Of a DNA stretch of 64,000 nt, positions 16,114-27,600 are shown one piece after another (position 1 is the stretch's first letter; every line of letters starts with the position of its first letter). Source of the DNA: Alentia gelatinosa (lineage: Eukaryota > Annelida > Polychaeta > Phyllodocida > Polynoidae); the NCBI GenBank assembly GCA_950022655.1, contig OX465581.1, forward strand, positions 106,809,125 through 106,873,124, written 5' to 3'. The position numbers and the translations under genes were made by a program. Below the pieces are notes generated by a model, which had not been told where the DNA came from, made no database searches, and saw only the letters and a program-made list of their open reading frames with translations.

Positions 16114-16208
16114 GTGACACTGTCACTGTCAGTGGGGAGAGGGTGAGGGTGAAGGGTGGTGGGTGATGGTGCGGGCAGCTAATGCCTCTATGTGACAGTG
16201 ACTGTCAC
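16114..16208. promoter_or_regulatory. MEIS-site cluster with two palindromes
   Basis: Two tandem CTGTCA hexamers at 16120-16131 follow a GTGACA, making the palindrome GTGACACTGTCAC. About 60 bases on, 16192-16208 reads GTGACAGTGACTGTCAC, a perfect 8-base inverted repeat around one base with opposed TGACAG and CTGTCA. TGACAG is the known MEIS/PREP/TGIF core. The cluster lies about 0.7 kb before the candidate core promoter. Confidence 0.6.
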
Positions 16209-16816
16209 CGCCAGCTCAGCCACCATACCCAATGATAAGGACAAATGTTTACCCTGGAGAAGTCAGGTCATGCAGTAGGGTAGGAAGGGGTGACCACTGT
16301 TAGCCGCAGCGTCCCTGAAGTAAACATTTCACGGCATACACACCTCCTTTATGTATCCTTAACGCCAACAAGTCCAGCATGTCCTCTTGGTGCGAATATA
16401 AAAAAGATAAATTTTATTTAAAAAAAACTCATCAAACTGAGTCGTGACCGAAGGGGACATCAGTCTTGAAGTATGCGTCATTCTCAGTATCAGAATAGCA
16501 AGCAGGCTTCGGTCGTGCTAGAGGTTGGTCTACCATGCAGGGAGTGTGTCACCTCATTTCATACACCTCGGCTGTAGGAGGTAGGGGTCAGTGGAGACCG
16601 ACCCTCCTCCGTGTGACGGTCTGTCAGCGATGAAGACCCCGCTTAGATCACCTTGAAACCCGTGGGTGTAGGCGGCGCACACGGCCTGGTAGCGGAGTTG
16701 GGCGGTAAGGTAGGCAGGCCCCCGCTCCAGACGCCACACTCAACCTCTGACGTCCACGGCCAGACTGACTGGCGAGCCAAGCCGCTCGAATTTACGCGGC
16801 TCAGGAGAGGCGAGCT

Positions 16817-16950
16817 CTGATTGGCTGAACTAACGCCGCCCCATTACCCAGCGGCCGCCTTGATGGGTCGAGGGGCGGGGCTTAGGGGGAGGGCAGGACT
16901 GTTCCATTTTCTCTTTATAGCGCCGGGCATAATCAAACAAATCATCATTA
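16817..16950 (+). promoter_or_regulatory. Candidate Meis core promoter (CCAAT, GC box, TATA-like)
   Basis: An inverted CCAAT box CTGATTGGCT (16817-16826), a GC box GGGGCGGGGC (16872-16881) and a TATA-like TTTATAG (16914-16920) occur in the usual order and spacing. Transcription would start near 16,940-16,950. The DNA from there to the start codon is CpG-rich. The distance to the ATG is about 1.7 kb, so either the leader is long or an intron is removed from it; an acceptor at 18,319-18,320 fits the second view. No transcript evidence was available. Confidence 0.5.
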
Positions 16951-17711
16951 CATCGATTTAGCGACGTCCATCAGGCCGAAGCGAGCTGGAGCTACGAGGC
17001 CTCGACCTGTCAGAGGCGGACAGACACTACCACGCCGGGAGGACGGTCGTGACGGCCGGACGTGCGCGCCAATCCACGCCGTGTACAAGTCGGCGTCGAC
17101 GACTGTTGTCAAGGGGGTGACTGTCGGCTCCACGTACGTACGCATGGACCGCGCCGCAGCCGCTTACTGTAGAGGTGGTCGGCGTATATGCAGCAGTGTT
17201 GTGTTGTTTGTAGCCAGCTAGCGGCCGCTGCTCGTCCTACTGGTTCCTGAGTAACTGCTGTCACTGCCACGGGGAGGCGCTAGTAGTCGCGCTGGTGGCT
17301 GGTGGAGGAGGAGGAGCAGGAGGAGAGAGAGCGAGAAAGAGAGGGAGGAGGAGGGGGAGTGTGCACCACCCGTCAACGTGCCAGCATCGATCGTCGCTAC
17401 CAGTCTGCCCGCACGTGGTGGTGGCTTCTCCGCGCCGACCTATATTGTAGCCGACAGTCTCTGACGTGGAGTCAGGCCACGCTGGGCGCCCCAACGATCC
17501 GTCAGCAGCGTCCGCCGCTCGACACCGGGCGACGCCGTACCGGACGCCCGCCTCCGCACCATCTGACGCCGCCAACACGGCCCACCGAAAACACGGGGAC
17601 CACGGACAGCAATCCACCGTGCCTACCTCACTGTCTCTGCCTGAAAACTAAACTAGTTCCGGTCCAAAACGTACACACATACACACTCACTCACCAAACA
17701 ACCACTCTCCG

Positions 17712-17744
17712 CCACCACCACCACCACCACCACCACCACCACCA
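17712..17744 (+). repeat. (CCA)11 microsatellite in the Meis leader
   Basis: Eleven perfect CCA units in the presumed 5' leader; produces a false poly-His frame. Confidence 0.98.
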
Positions 17745-18103
17745 ACGCCACCACTACACCAGCGACGCGCGCTCCCCCTGGGGAGGAGATATGGTTCTGG
17801 CCTCGTACAACTCTCTCAGAGGTGGTGGTGGAGCCGTGCCGATCGCACGCGCGTTATGATGAAGTCGCAAAACGTGGTGGTCGCCTTATACCAGTCCTGA
17901 GAAATAAAGCTGCCAGAAGGGCAGCCCGACCCCACCCCTCCTGCCCCATAGGAGAAGCCAGACCGGAGGGTATATATACATATACACATACAACACGGCG
18001 TGAGAGTGTAGAGGAGAAGGGGGGCGAGAAGGAGCAGGGTGTACCACTACCACTATACCACCGCCAGGGCGCTGAATGCATGCCGTACAGCAGTCCGCTT
18101 GTT

Positions 18104-18161
18104 TGACAGCCCATTCGTTACAGCCACCGATGCTAGGGCGCCGATGATTGACAGATTCACA
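18104..18161 (+). promoter_or_regulatory. PBX-MEIS composite decamer TGATTGACAG in the Meis leader
   Basis: TGATTGACAG at 18145-18154 is the textbook site for a PBX-MEIS/PREP heterodimer. A second MEIS hexamer, TTGACAGC, lies 45 bases upstream at 18104-18109. The extended word TGATTGACAGATTCACA also occurs on the other strand at 4486-4502. Confidence 0.6.
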
Positions 18162-18440
18162 ACTTCAAGCCAGCTCCAGCAGGGCACCCGCCCGGTCACG
18201 TTAACCCGTACGGTGTCTTTAATCCCGGGGAGCTTCTAGGAGGAAACCCCCCACCCCGGGTCCCATCGTCGTCCATGGATGTAGTAGTAGTAGTGTTAGG
18301 CAACTTTTACGTTTTTGCAGGAGCACCTCCACGCGGACAGAGGTGAAGCAGGGACGACTTGGAGTACGTTGCAGCAGGGCAGCTTTCACTGACACCTGGG
18401 TTGTTGTGGTTGGGGTCCAGCCCAGGACAGCACCAGCGAG

Positions 18441-18467
18441 GACGACGACGACAACGACGACGACGAC
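18441..18467 (+). repeat. GAC repeat in the Meis leader
   Basis: Nine triplets of GAC with one AAC interruption, about 200 bases before the start codon. Confidence 0.95.
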
Positions 18468-18664
18468 CACAGCAGGCAACGCGCCGGGCGGACGAGCCGA
18501 CTCGCACCGGGACCCGAGGCAGCCGAGGCCGGGTGCTGCTTCCACGACAACGGAGTACGTTGAGGACAAGGCGGAGCACGCTACAGCAGCAGGCCCTCCT
18601 ACCGGGCCAGCAAGGCTACCGGCCGCCGGGACCCTAGGCTCTACCTCCCGGGCCGTCAATGCCC

Positions 18665-18679
18665 ATGGCGACCTCACGG
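18665..18679 (+). CDS. Meis: Meis coding exon 1 (MATSR)
   Basis: This short coding end of exon 1 encodes MATSR and ends at CGG|GTACGG, a phase 0 donor. Vertebrate MEIS1 begins MAQR and also breaks just before its YDD motif, which supports the call. There are two in-frame ATGs, at 18659 and 18665. I chose the second because it has G at +4 and yields the family-like MA start; the first would add Met-Pro. An in-frame TAG at 18635-18637 closes the frame upstream, so the start must be one of these two. The donor is weak at positions +3 to +6. The exon reaches upstream as 5' UTR, possibly only to 18321, where a good acceptor lies. Confidence 0.78.
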
Positions 18680-21600
18680 GTACGGACTTACACTAATCTC
18701 TTTTTATACATCCACTACTACCGCTGGATCGTCCTTATCACCTTTGGTTATGCCACCGTGGGGAGATATGGTACTCATACGTACACACACGTGTACATGT
18801 TCAGTCCAATGTGTGCTTACTACTCCAGTACAGGATTCGTAATCAGTAACTGTGTGACAGCGTGCAGTATGTCTAATATTTGCCAGCACTGACCAGTGTG
18901 ATGATAATATTGAGAGCTGGTGGTGTTTCTAACCTGATTCTATTGCTGCCTACTAAAGGTAGCAGAAGGACTGTGGATATTTATGACCTGGCATTTTTAT
19001 TGTGAGGTACTTGGGTCTGTGTTTAGTTACAGTTATGGCATATACTCCAACGCCACGAACCTCCTAAACGTTAGTGTCAATAATTCTCAGTCCTCCAATT
19101 TGCACTCAATCTCACCACTCGTGCTTTGATCAACTTTGGTGATTTCAACACAGACTCTAATACTCATAAAAAATCTAAATTCAAAATTACTCGGTTTATT
19201 TTTTTTTGTAACCACATGCTCATTCTAAATATAATGCATAGAAATATTAAATGGGAGGGGGATACAAAAAATATGCTAATACTAGATATTGAAGAAATTC
19301 TAAAATGATGGATTATCCTGATATGGGTCATTGACTTTGGATGGGGTACAACGTGGAGTTTGAATTTTAAACTGGTTATTGTGTTTCCCTGTCTTGAGTA
19401 TTGTGTGCTGACGTGACCGGTTTGTATGGTGTGTTTACCTTGCAGTACGACAATGATATTCCGCATTACCCCGGGATGGACACTCCAGTGTCCATGTACG
19501 ATCCCCATGCACACCGGGGTATGCAGCCGCACCTGTCGCACTCGCCGGGGCTCAACCATGCAGCCCCGCCCTCCATACACTCACAGTACCCTCCCTACGG
19601 GTCATCTACATCCTCCATGTCGGGGGTAATGAACTCTTCACCTGCAGACAGTCAACTGAAACGGGACAAAGATGCCATATACGGGTGAGTACTACACATT
19701 GCAGACACACAAACCGATTACTACTTACCATATATATCTATGCGATACACCAACTACCCATGCTGACAACATGCTGACCTGCACCTATATAAATACTTAT
19801 CTAGACGTCAAGGGAGGGGGAAATGGGACCAGAGAGTGGGGCCTTTGTTTGTGTGTTTAATCCTCGTGGATGTCACACTGATACTGGTTTCAGTAAACAC
19901 AGATAGCCTTTTTCTCGACCTGCTGTGGCGCGGCAGTTGTTTGCCTGATCGATTTTAAAGCAGTCCTCTGCGTATTTAAATGAAAAGATTTTGCAATGAA
20001 AATATTACCGTAAAATTGAATATTGCTCCCACGCGATGCACATGTTTTTACTAAAGTTATTGCAGTGTAAATTGTAAAAATACAGCTACAGCACTACAGA
20101 TATAGATTCACGTTGTTTAGAAATGTCACCTTTATTTATTCAATAACTTCCCCCTCTCTCGATAACCCTTCGCCAAAACCCTTTACAACATCACCCCTCC
20201 TTTCCTGCCTACTTCCTCTACACCCGTCCATCCCCAAAATCCCAATACTGTGAGCGTGCGACCAGGTCAATAGGAGGCTGGAGGAAGCGGGCCCACTCTA
20301 TTATAGGGTCCGCTGCGATCATGGCGTGGTCAAGCGGATTTTATGCCTAGGCGGATAATCCCGGCCGTGTGAATCCAGAACGTCTTGGGATCGATCTATA
20401 ATTCACACACTCACACGCAGGGTATCGGGCCTGTGTAGCCGGCTGAGCTGGGGCCCCCGCACACCGCCTCGGCATCGGGTTCGCCGGGTCTACCGACGTG
20501 GGAGCCGGTGGCGGTGGTGGGAAGGGTAGTCTTTGGTCGTGGCACATACAGATATAGACACCACATTAGACACTGACGATGATGTGGGGGAAAGGAAGTG
20601 GGGAAGGGAGGGGATGTTAGCACGCCTGTATCATTCCCATAGGAGATATTTCCCGTAAAGATTTCCCTGTAAAAAAAAAACAGGCAGGGTGTTTTAGGTG
20701 GGGGTGATAGCCATGATGGCATCGTAACAACACCGTTGGGGGTGAGGTGATAGAGGGTTGAGTGGATGGCACAGATACGTGTCACATTGACCAGTGCATA
20801 CCCCTGTGTTACCCCACCCACCCCCGCACTCAACACGCCCTTCCTCCTGTGTCCAACTGGCGTCCAGGTCGCTGCTTCACGACGCCCGGTCTACGCACAA
20901 ATAAACGCCCTACTAATGTGACCTCATTAGGCAGGCAGGCCCGGCGCCCGGCTGCCTTCTCAAGACATGGCTGTCAATATAACCCCCACATGGGAGCCCA
21001 GTGTACACACAGAGACACACACACTGACACACGGGGGAGATAGGCCGAGACTTCTACACTGACCATCACAACTCGCCTTTATCCTCGTTAGAAAACAGTG
21101 TAGTATACTGCTGTCAATATTCTCCGAGAAATAATGATACTACGTCCAGAAAGGGATGGTGTCAGTTAAGGGAACGTGGGGCTATCAATCGACGTGCATT
21201 GGGGATTTTTCGGTGGACAGCGTTAGGGTGATAATTCCGGTAATATCCTGAGGCTTTACGACATTAGTGTTTGGTATGAGGCCAGAGTACCTTTCGTCAT
21301 CGAAAAAAAACCACCCTATAAAACCCGGATGTTATTTCAGGAGGTTTATTCTATTTTTATTGTAGCTTGGTGCTTTTCTATGCGTTTGGTAGGCACGGGT
21401 CTGGGGGCTATGGGGTTATTGGGGGCCAAAGAAATTTCCACACCGACCCTCAATGTCCTTCGTGTGTGCTTACGTCGTGAAATCTTTATCCAGGGCTTGG
21501 CGTCAATGGTACAGGGGTGGCTGTTGGGACAGAATATTATTGCCCGGGCGGCGCTAAGGCAGCACCATCAGCACTAGGCGAGGCAGTGCCGGCCGCCCGG

Positions 21601-24600
21601 GCCGGGGGTGCCGGGACGGGGTAGACGCGTCGACCGTATGCCTCCCCCGGCTGTGGTGCCTGGGCGAGCCGACAACATGGCCGCCATGTTGTCGGCTCGG
21701 TGCCGTTGCCGGGCGAGCGGGCGGGCGGGTTTCCTGGGAGGCGGGCTGATGGGGCTGCTGTAGCCGGCAGCTGACAGCCGGGGAGGCGGCCAGCCAGCCC
21801 GCGTGCCCGGTGTCCCCGATAGTACGTCCCCAACCCCCTATTCTCCTGCAATCACACCCGAACCCTTTCTGTCCGCGTCTGGCCATGGCCACAAGAGATC
21901 AATTCCCCCCTCCTTTCCCCGCCCACCCGGCCCTTGCCGCACTCCCGCTCCGTGTCCTAATTGCCAGTCCATGACCACTGATTAACAACCGCTGTTGTCT
22001 TTGTCTCTGTTTTCAGACACCCTCTCTTTCCACTTCTTGCTCTAATATTCGAGAAATGCGAGCTAGCGACGTGTACACCCAGGGAACCAGGCGTGGCCGG
22101 AGGAGACGTGTGCTCGTCGGAGTCTTTCAATGAGGACATTAGAGTATTCTCAAATCAGGTATTTACATTAACACGTCCCCCAACCATCCCCTAACGGTAA
22201 TAATAACAACAACCACCCAATCCTCTATCCCTCTATAACCGCAATTGGACCTTTATACCGTTTTAATGCCGTGGTAATTAATTGTATTGAGACTATTGTT
22301 GTTCACCCCCTCTCCCCCAATTGTGGGGATAATGCTATCGTTTCTCCGTCTTTTGAAGGGGCAATTAAGAGCATCTGCGAGTTGCTCTCTGTGCTCGAGA
22401 ATTACCCTCTGGTAACATGAACCTCACCGGATCAGCCCGCTGCTCTCTCCGCTCAAATTTCACTAGAACTCACCACGTGAGAAATGCCTGTGGTCACGTA
22501 CCTTCTTTTTTTAGTGGAAAATTCTAAAAGACTGGTGGTGAGAAGGAATTATTATTATCCCCACGCATCCACCCCCACAAACCCACACAACCCGTTTTGG
22601 TGTGTGTTATGTGTGTAGTGGGGGTTGGTGGGAGAGCGTTTGATGCATGTCTTTTGTATCGATCTCTTCCCCAACCCCTTCTTCTCTTGACGGAGACTTG
22701 GAAGAAAACCAAGGTTAACACAGCTCTAGTTGTGCCACCGGGCGCGGGGTGACATTTCAAAACAAACCACCAAGCACAACATCTCTATTGCTGGGGTCCT
22801 GACCAGACCACAGTTGTCTGCACGTTCTGAAACACGAGTAAATGATAGCCTTGGTCCCCTTGATTATCAAAATCACGAATCCTTCTCACCACCTCGGCAA
22901 TTTTTCGTAATTATTGATGTAACGCTCGCTGCCTACCTTTGCTAACACGAGCATTGTAAAGTGATACTTTGCATGTTGTTTACTGTGAGGTGTAGTATAA
23001 CTATTACACCATGTCGTATGTCTACTTTCTCTCTTTTTCCCAGGCAAAAGCAGAGAAGCCCTTTTTCTCGGCCAATCATGAACTGGATAGTCTGGTACGT
23101 ATACACGCTCACTTACTTCATATTGTACGACACACAGTAACCCCTTTCTCTTCCTGCATCTCGGTTTTGAAGCCACAGATCTTTTAACCTTTGCCTGCTT
23201 GCGCGGCAGCGGAGTTCCTCATATCAAAGTATTCGGGGGGCTCGCCGACCAGGGGTATCTATCACACATATCTGCCCAGCACCCCCTCCCTCCCTGCCTC
23301 TCCCTTCCTCCCGGCAGAGGCTCTCACCTCCAGGCGGGCACCGACTCGACCATCCTATTAACCAATATAGGTCAGCCGGCCGGCCTGCCCTCCTCCGTCG
23401 GAATTCCGCTGCCGTGCCTTTTGCCGTCGCTATTCTCGGGCCGTGTCACCCTCGATGGTAGCGCCTGCACACATCCTATAGTCACCCGTCGGTATTACTA
23501 TTAGGCGATAATGGAAACGGTTGTAATGAGATGAAATAACGCGGCCCTGTGTTCTAGGCGCTGATGATGATGATGATGATGTGTTTTTCTTTGTGTACGT
23601 CCTTTCCTTCACCCTCTCCCCACCCCGGTCGGCTTCGCCCATCTTGTTGTGAGTTTGGATGTGTGGGTAGGGGGGTTCTCGCTTGTTATAATACAGGGTA
23701 GGAATAGTGGTGACCAAGGAGGTGTTGTATTCTGTGGATGCGATTGTTGTAGGGTGATAGTGGTGGTGGTGGTGACGGCAGCATAGGATAGCACTGCATA
23801 GCATAGCCCGGCGGCGATGAACGGGCGGGCGGGTGGGCGGCTAGGGGTGGTTGTACGTGGGAGACGGTGGGAGAGGAGAGGCATGATGGCGGACACAGAA
23901 CGGGGGCCCATACGCCGCCTCCACCCCCGCCTCCCCCTGGCCGCCCGCCGGCTGGGATGCCCGGCGCGCCGTTGGGGAAGGCGGGAGGGCCGCCGTGCCT
24001 AGCGTGCTCTCTCCCCACCACCTCCACTACACCACAACCACGGGCCGACCAAGACAAAAGAAGGCTGCATTCAGCACAGGTCAGGCCCCAGAATGCTACG
24101 GTTCTCACGTCAATGAAAAACAAAAATGAGATTTTCTTCGCGCACCTCTAACGACCACCACAAAGGAGGCACCTCACGCGCCTAGTCCACAGGCGTGCGC
24201 GGTGAGCGGAGTAGGCCATAGAAAGGTGGACATTCAAGTCCTTAGATTGTCGTGAATTGGCATCTTCATTGCCGTTTAGTTCCACCCTTCCCCTTCTGCT
24301 TACAGACACATTTGCAAATGGATTAGTGTGCCCGCAAAATGCTACACAGAATGCACTTTCCCTGGTCACCCAGTCGAGAATGACTTTAATCTCATTACTG
24401 ACAAGTACAATAGACATCAAAGGGGCAGCAGGCATTGTGGCATATGCTACCAGCAGCCCCTCCACTCATATTCAACCCTGATTAAATCTCCATTTTCTCT
24501 CTTTGTTTCCACTTCCAGATGATACAAGCTATACAAGTTTTACGGTTCCATCTATTGGAGCTAGAAAAGGTATGTGAACGAATTTGCTTATCTCTCTTTT

Positions 24601-27600
24601 CTTCTCTTATCATTGAATAACAGTAAAAATAATGTCTTGCGAATAGTGTCACCTCTTGAAATCAAAAAGTCATTGTTGCTATTGGTTGCCATTCAACCAC
24701 TAATTCGGTGTGGATAGTTGAACAAATATTTACGTTTCCAATAAGACTGGTTCTATTTGAGCGTCCTGAAAAATGCTGGGGTGGCGGCAGAGGACAACAG
24801 AAGGCGTGTGTATTCACGCGAAAGGTGCAGATCAGGCCTGAATTTTTACACCGGGCGAGGGCTGGCGGTGAGCGTGGAGGGGGAGCCCGGCAGAGAGGGG
24901 CCGGCTAGGCGGGCGGCGGGCACGGGCGGGTGGGCGGCCATGTGCAGAGAGGGAGGAAGGATGGAGGTGGTTAGCATTATGCCTCTATCACAGGCCACGC
25001 TGTGAATGTATTTGGGTTGGCCATCACGCTTCCGTGCGTTGTGTCCATCATTGTGTGCAACCAGACGGAGGTCGAGGACAAGATCCCAGATAGGCGCGAC
25101 GCGGGCCTCGATAACAACATCGCCCTGCCTAATATCGCTCCGCCAGGCCTAAAACTCGCCTATAGCGACGGGCACTGAGCCCGGCCCCGACCTAGAAGAG
25201 GCGAGCAGCACCAGCAGCTCCTCCAGTGAGGTGCTCAGCAGCGGCGAGCAGATAATCAAGCGGGTGCGGGCAATACCAATCTTCATACCAATAGGACTCT
25301 CTCCCTCTCTCTCTCCAATAGGGAGGGAAGGATAGGGGCAGGGGATGGGGATAGCTATCTGTATTTATCGCCTGGTTCATACACGAAAATCAAATGCGTC
25401 CCAGCTGATAGGAATCGTGTCGAATTCTTGCCTAGTTATGTCGGGGTAACACCACCTTAGATCGGGGAGCCTGATAAGGCGGGCGGGCACGTCTAGCTAG
25501 CCGGCCACATGGCACAGGCGCGGCCACGCGGGGCCTTGGCGCCCGTCCGCGCTAATGAATGGTCATAAACCCGCGCCCCTACAGTCGGCATACACTAAAT
25601 TACGTCGACAATGCAATTTTATTGCGGTGGAATTTATCATCGACGATCCGTAGCCTCTGCTGGATAATGTTGGTGTTGGGAGAGTGTAGGAGGCTTCGGT
25701 CGCGCGTGTGTATCTGTGTGTGGGGGAGGGCTGGTGGCTGTTCAATGGTAGGATAGCAAAATGATGGGGAGAAGGTTGTAAGGAATTTAGAGGGGGGGGG
25801 GGGGGGGTATATATATGAAGGGGTGTGAGGGTTTGGGCCAGTTTGCTGAGGCGCTGCCTCGTAGCTGTTACCACTCCATGGTAACGGCGGTAATGGCGGC
25901 GGGTGGCGGTGGTGGTGAGCGATAATTGGTTAATATGGGAATTAGATCACTGCGCGTGTCCCTCCTCTCGTCTGGCCTCAGTACAGGACGTGCCCTCTAG
26001 CCACCCACCAGCCATGTCTCCGTCCCTCCATCCTTCTCTCTCTCTCTCTCTCTCACTCCAGGACACGCGTTCGCGCGTGGAGTAGCGTGCACGCGCAGGG
26101 CCACCCCCTCCTCCACTCACTCCCACCTCCCGCGCCTTTATTAGCGGCCATAAATTATTTTCACACTTGTCTGTCGCCGTTCATGGCCCAGAGGTGAAAA
26201 CCTCGGCCTCGCGCAGGCAACACGTCGGCCCTAGGTAGGCCACAAGGATGACCCATGAGTTGACACCTTCCATAAAGCGGGGGGCCCTTCGCCTTGCGCC
26301 CATAGAGGATACAACCAGACTTGAGAGTTGCTGCTACTTTGGCGCCTGCACGGTACTGATGGCCCATAATGATAACGATGATGACTGTTTTGGTGTCGCC
26401 ACAAGATGACAAGGGAACCCAGCCGTATGGGGAGGTGAGGGTGTGCGGGTGGGAGGGAGGGGGTGGTGGCGAGTCTAATTCTCGCTGACGTAACGCCAGG
26501 GTCCGCCTACCTTCTTAATATACTACTAGGCCAAATAGACAGAGCTCCCCGCTCCCCGCCCAGTCACGCCTCCTTAGTGTAGATCAAAAGATATTGATTC
26601 TTGCCGCCTTCTGTCTGCGTCCCAGACCGCTAGAAAACGCCCAAATAGAACCAGCCATTCATCAAATACATACCCTATACTCGGGTCCTCAGGCGAACCC
26701 GTGCCCAGCCTTCAGCCAGGTGGTGGCTGGTAGTAACGTGTCCCCAAGGGATCATATTACACATGGTAAAAATAGTAACTTTAGAGTAGCAGCATTGGAG
26801 TTTATTATTCATCGACTAGACTTCCTGTCATTTAGCACTATTTCAATTATTCACTGTCGCATTATCTACCATGTACTGTTTGTTTACATGTATGTATATA
26901 TGCTTGTTGGATCACTTTGTAAATTTTCTCTTTTTCTCTTTTTTCTCTTTTTTCCTCCCTTCCCCCGTTCCGTCCTCTACAAACCTACCCCAACGCGAAC
27001 AGGTGCACGAGCTGTGTGACAATTTCTGCCACCGGTATATCAGTTGTTTAAAGGGCAAAATGCCCATAGACCTTGTGATCGACGAACGGGATACGGACAG
27101 TAAGCCGAAGCCAATTGGTACCGGCAGCACAGGGAGCAGTGCGGGCAGCACGGGAGAAGGCACGGCCATGCTCGGTGATCACGGAATAAACCCCGGACAG
27201 GAACAGGTATGCGCCGAGTGCTAGCCGCCTCGGATCCTTACCCTCCTTCCTATATTATCACGTATACCTCCTCCCAGCCCTCACTATACTACTCATATAC
27301 TACTCATCATAATAATACACTATCACTACTACTATTGTACTGCTACTGCTATCAGCTATGGAGAAAAAAAAGACAAAAAAACAAAGAAATACCATTCGGT
27401 GCAAACTTCCATGCATTGCTGTGGTCATCTGACGTAGGTTTGCACTACTCTAGTGTCTACAGTACTGCTGCACCTCTTGTAAAAAGAAATCGTACATTTT
27501 TGCTATTTTTTTGTGTACGAGTCATCAGAGTGACCCGACGTTGCATTGCTGGTCCTGGTTGACTTTTTTGTGTACAGAAACCAGCAACTCGCCACAAACC

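Larger units (their letters stand above)
16951..18658 (+). other. Presumed Meis 5' leader, CpG-rich, with simple repeats
   Basis: CpG-dense DNA between the candidate promoter and the start codon. It contains an (CCA)11 run at 17,712-17,744 and an interrupted GAC run at 18,441-18,467. These produce long overlapping open frames on both strands made of His, Thr, Arg or Val runs, which I read as artefacts. A pyrimidine tract plus CAG at 18,319-18,320 could be the acceptor of a leader intron. Confidence 0.55.
24570..27002 (+). other. Meis intron 5 (2.4 kb)
   Basis: Starts GTATGT and ends GCGAACAG, phase 0. It has a GC-rich segment at about 24,830-25,200, a CpG-rich patch at about 25,450-25,580 that includes GGTCATAAA, a 16-base G-run and a TC microsatellite. 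The acceptor tract around 26,930-26,970 is strongly pyrimidine-rich. A 203-base open frame without ATG (24,975-25,177) has plausible-looking codons but no recognisable family. Confidence 0.8.

Noticed and set aside
17302..17859. 185-codon His/Thr/Arg-rich frame in the Meis leader
   Set aside because: Begins at GTG and is driven by the CCA repeat and G/C-skewed DNA.
18219..18696. Long overlapping frames on both strands next to the start codon
   Set aside because: Caused by GAC repeats in the leader; the true start frame is closed by TAG at 18635-18637.
24975..25177. Protein-like frame in intron 5 (alternative Meis exon?)
   Set aside because: A phase 0 join from exon 5 at the nearby CAG meets TGA within four codons; no ATG and no known domain.
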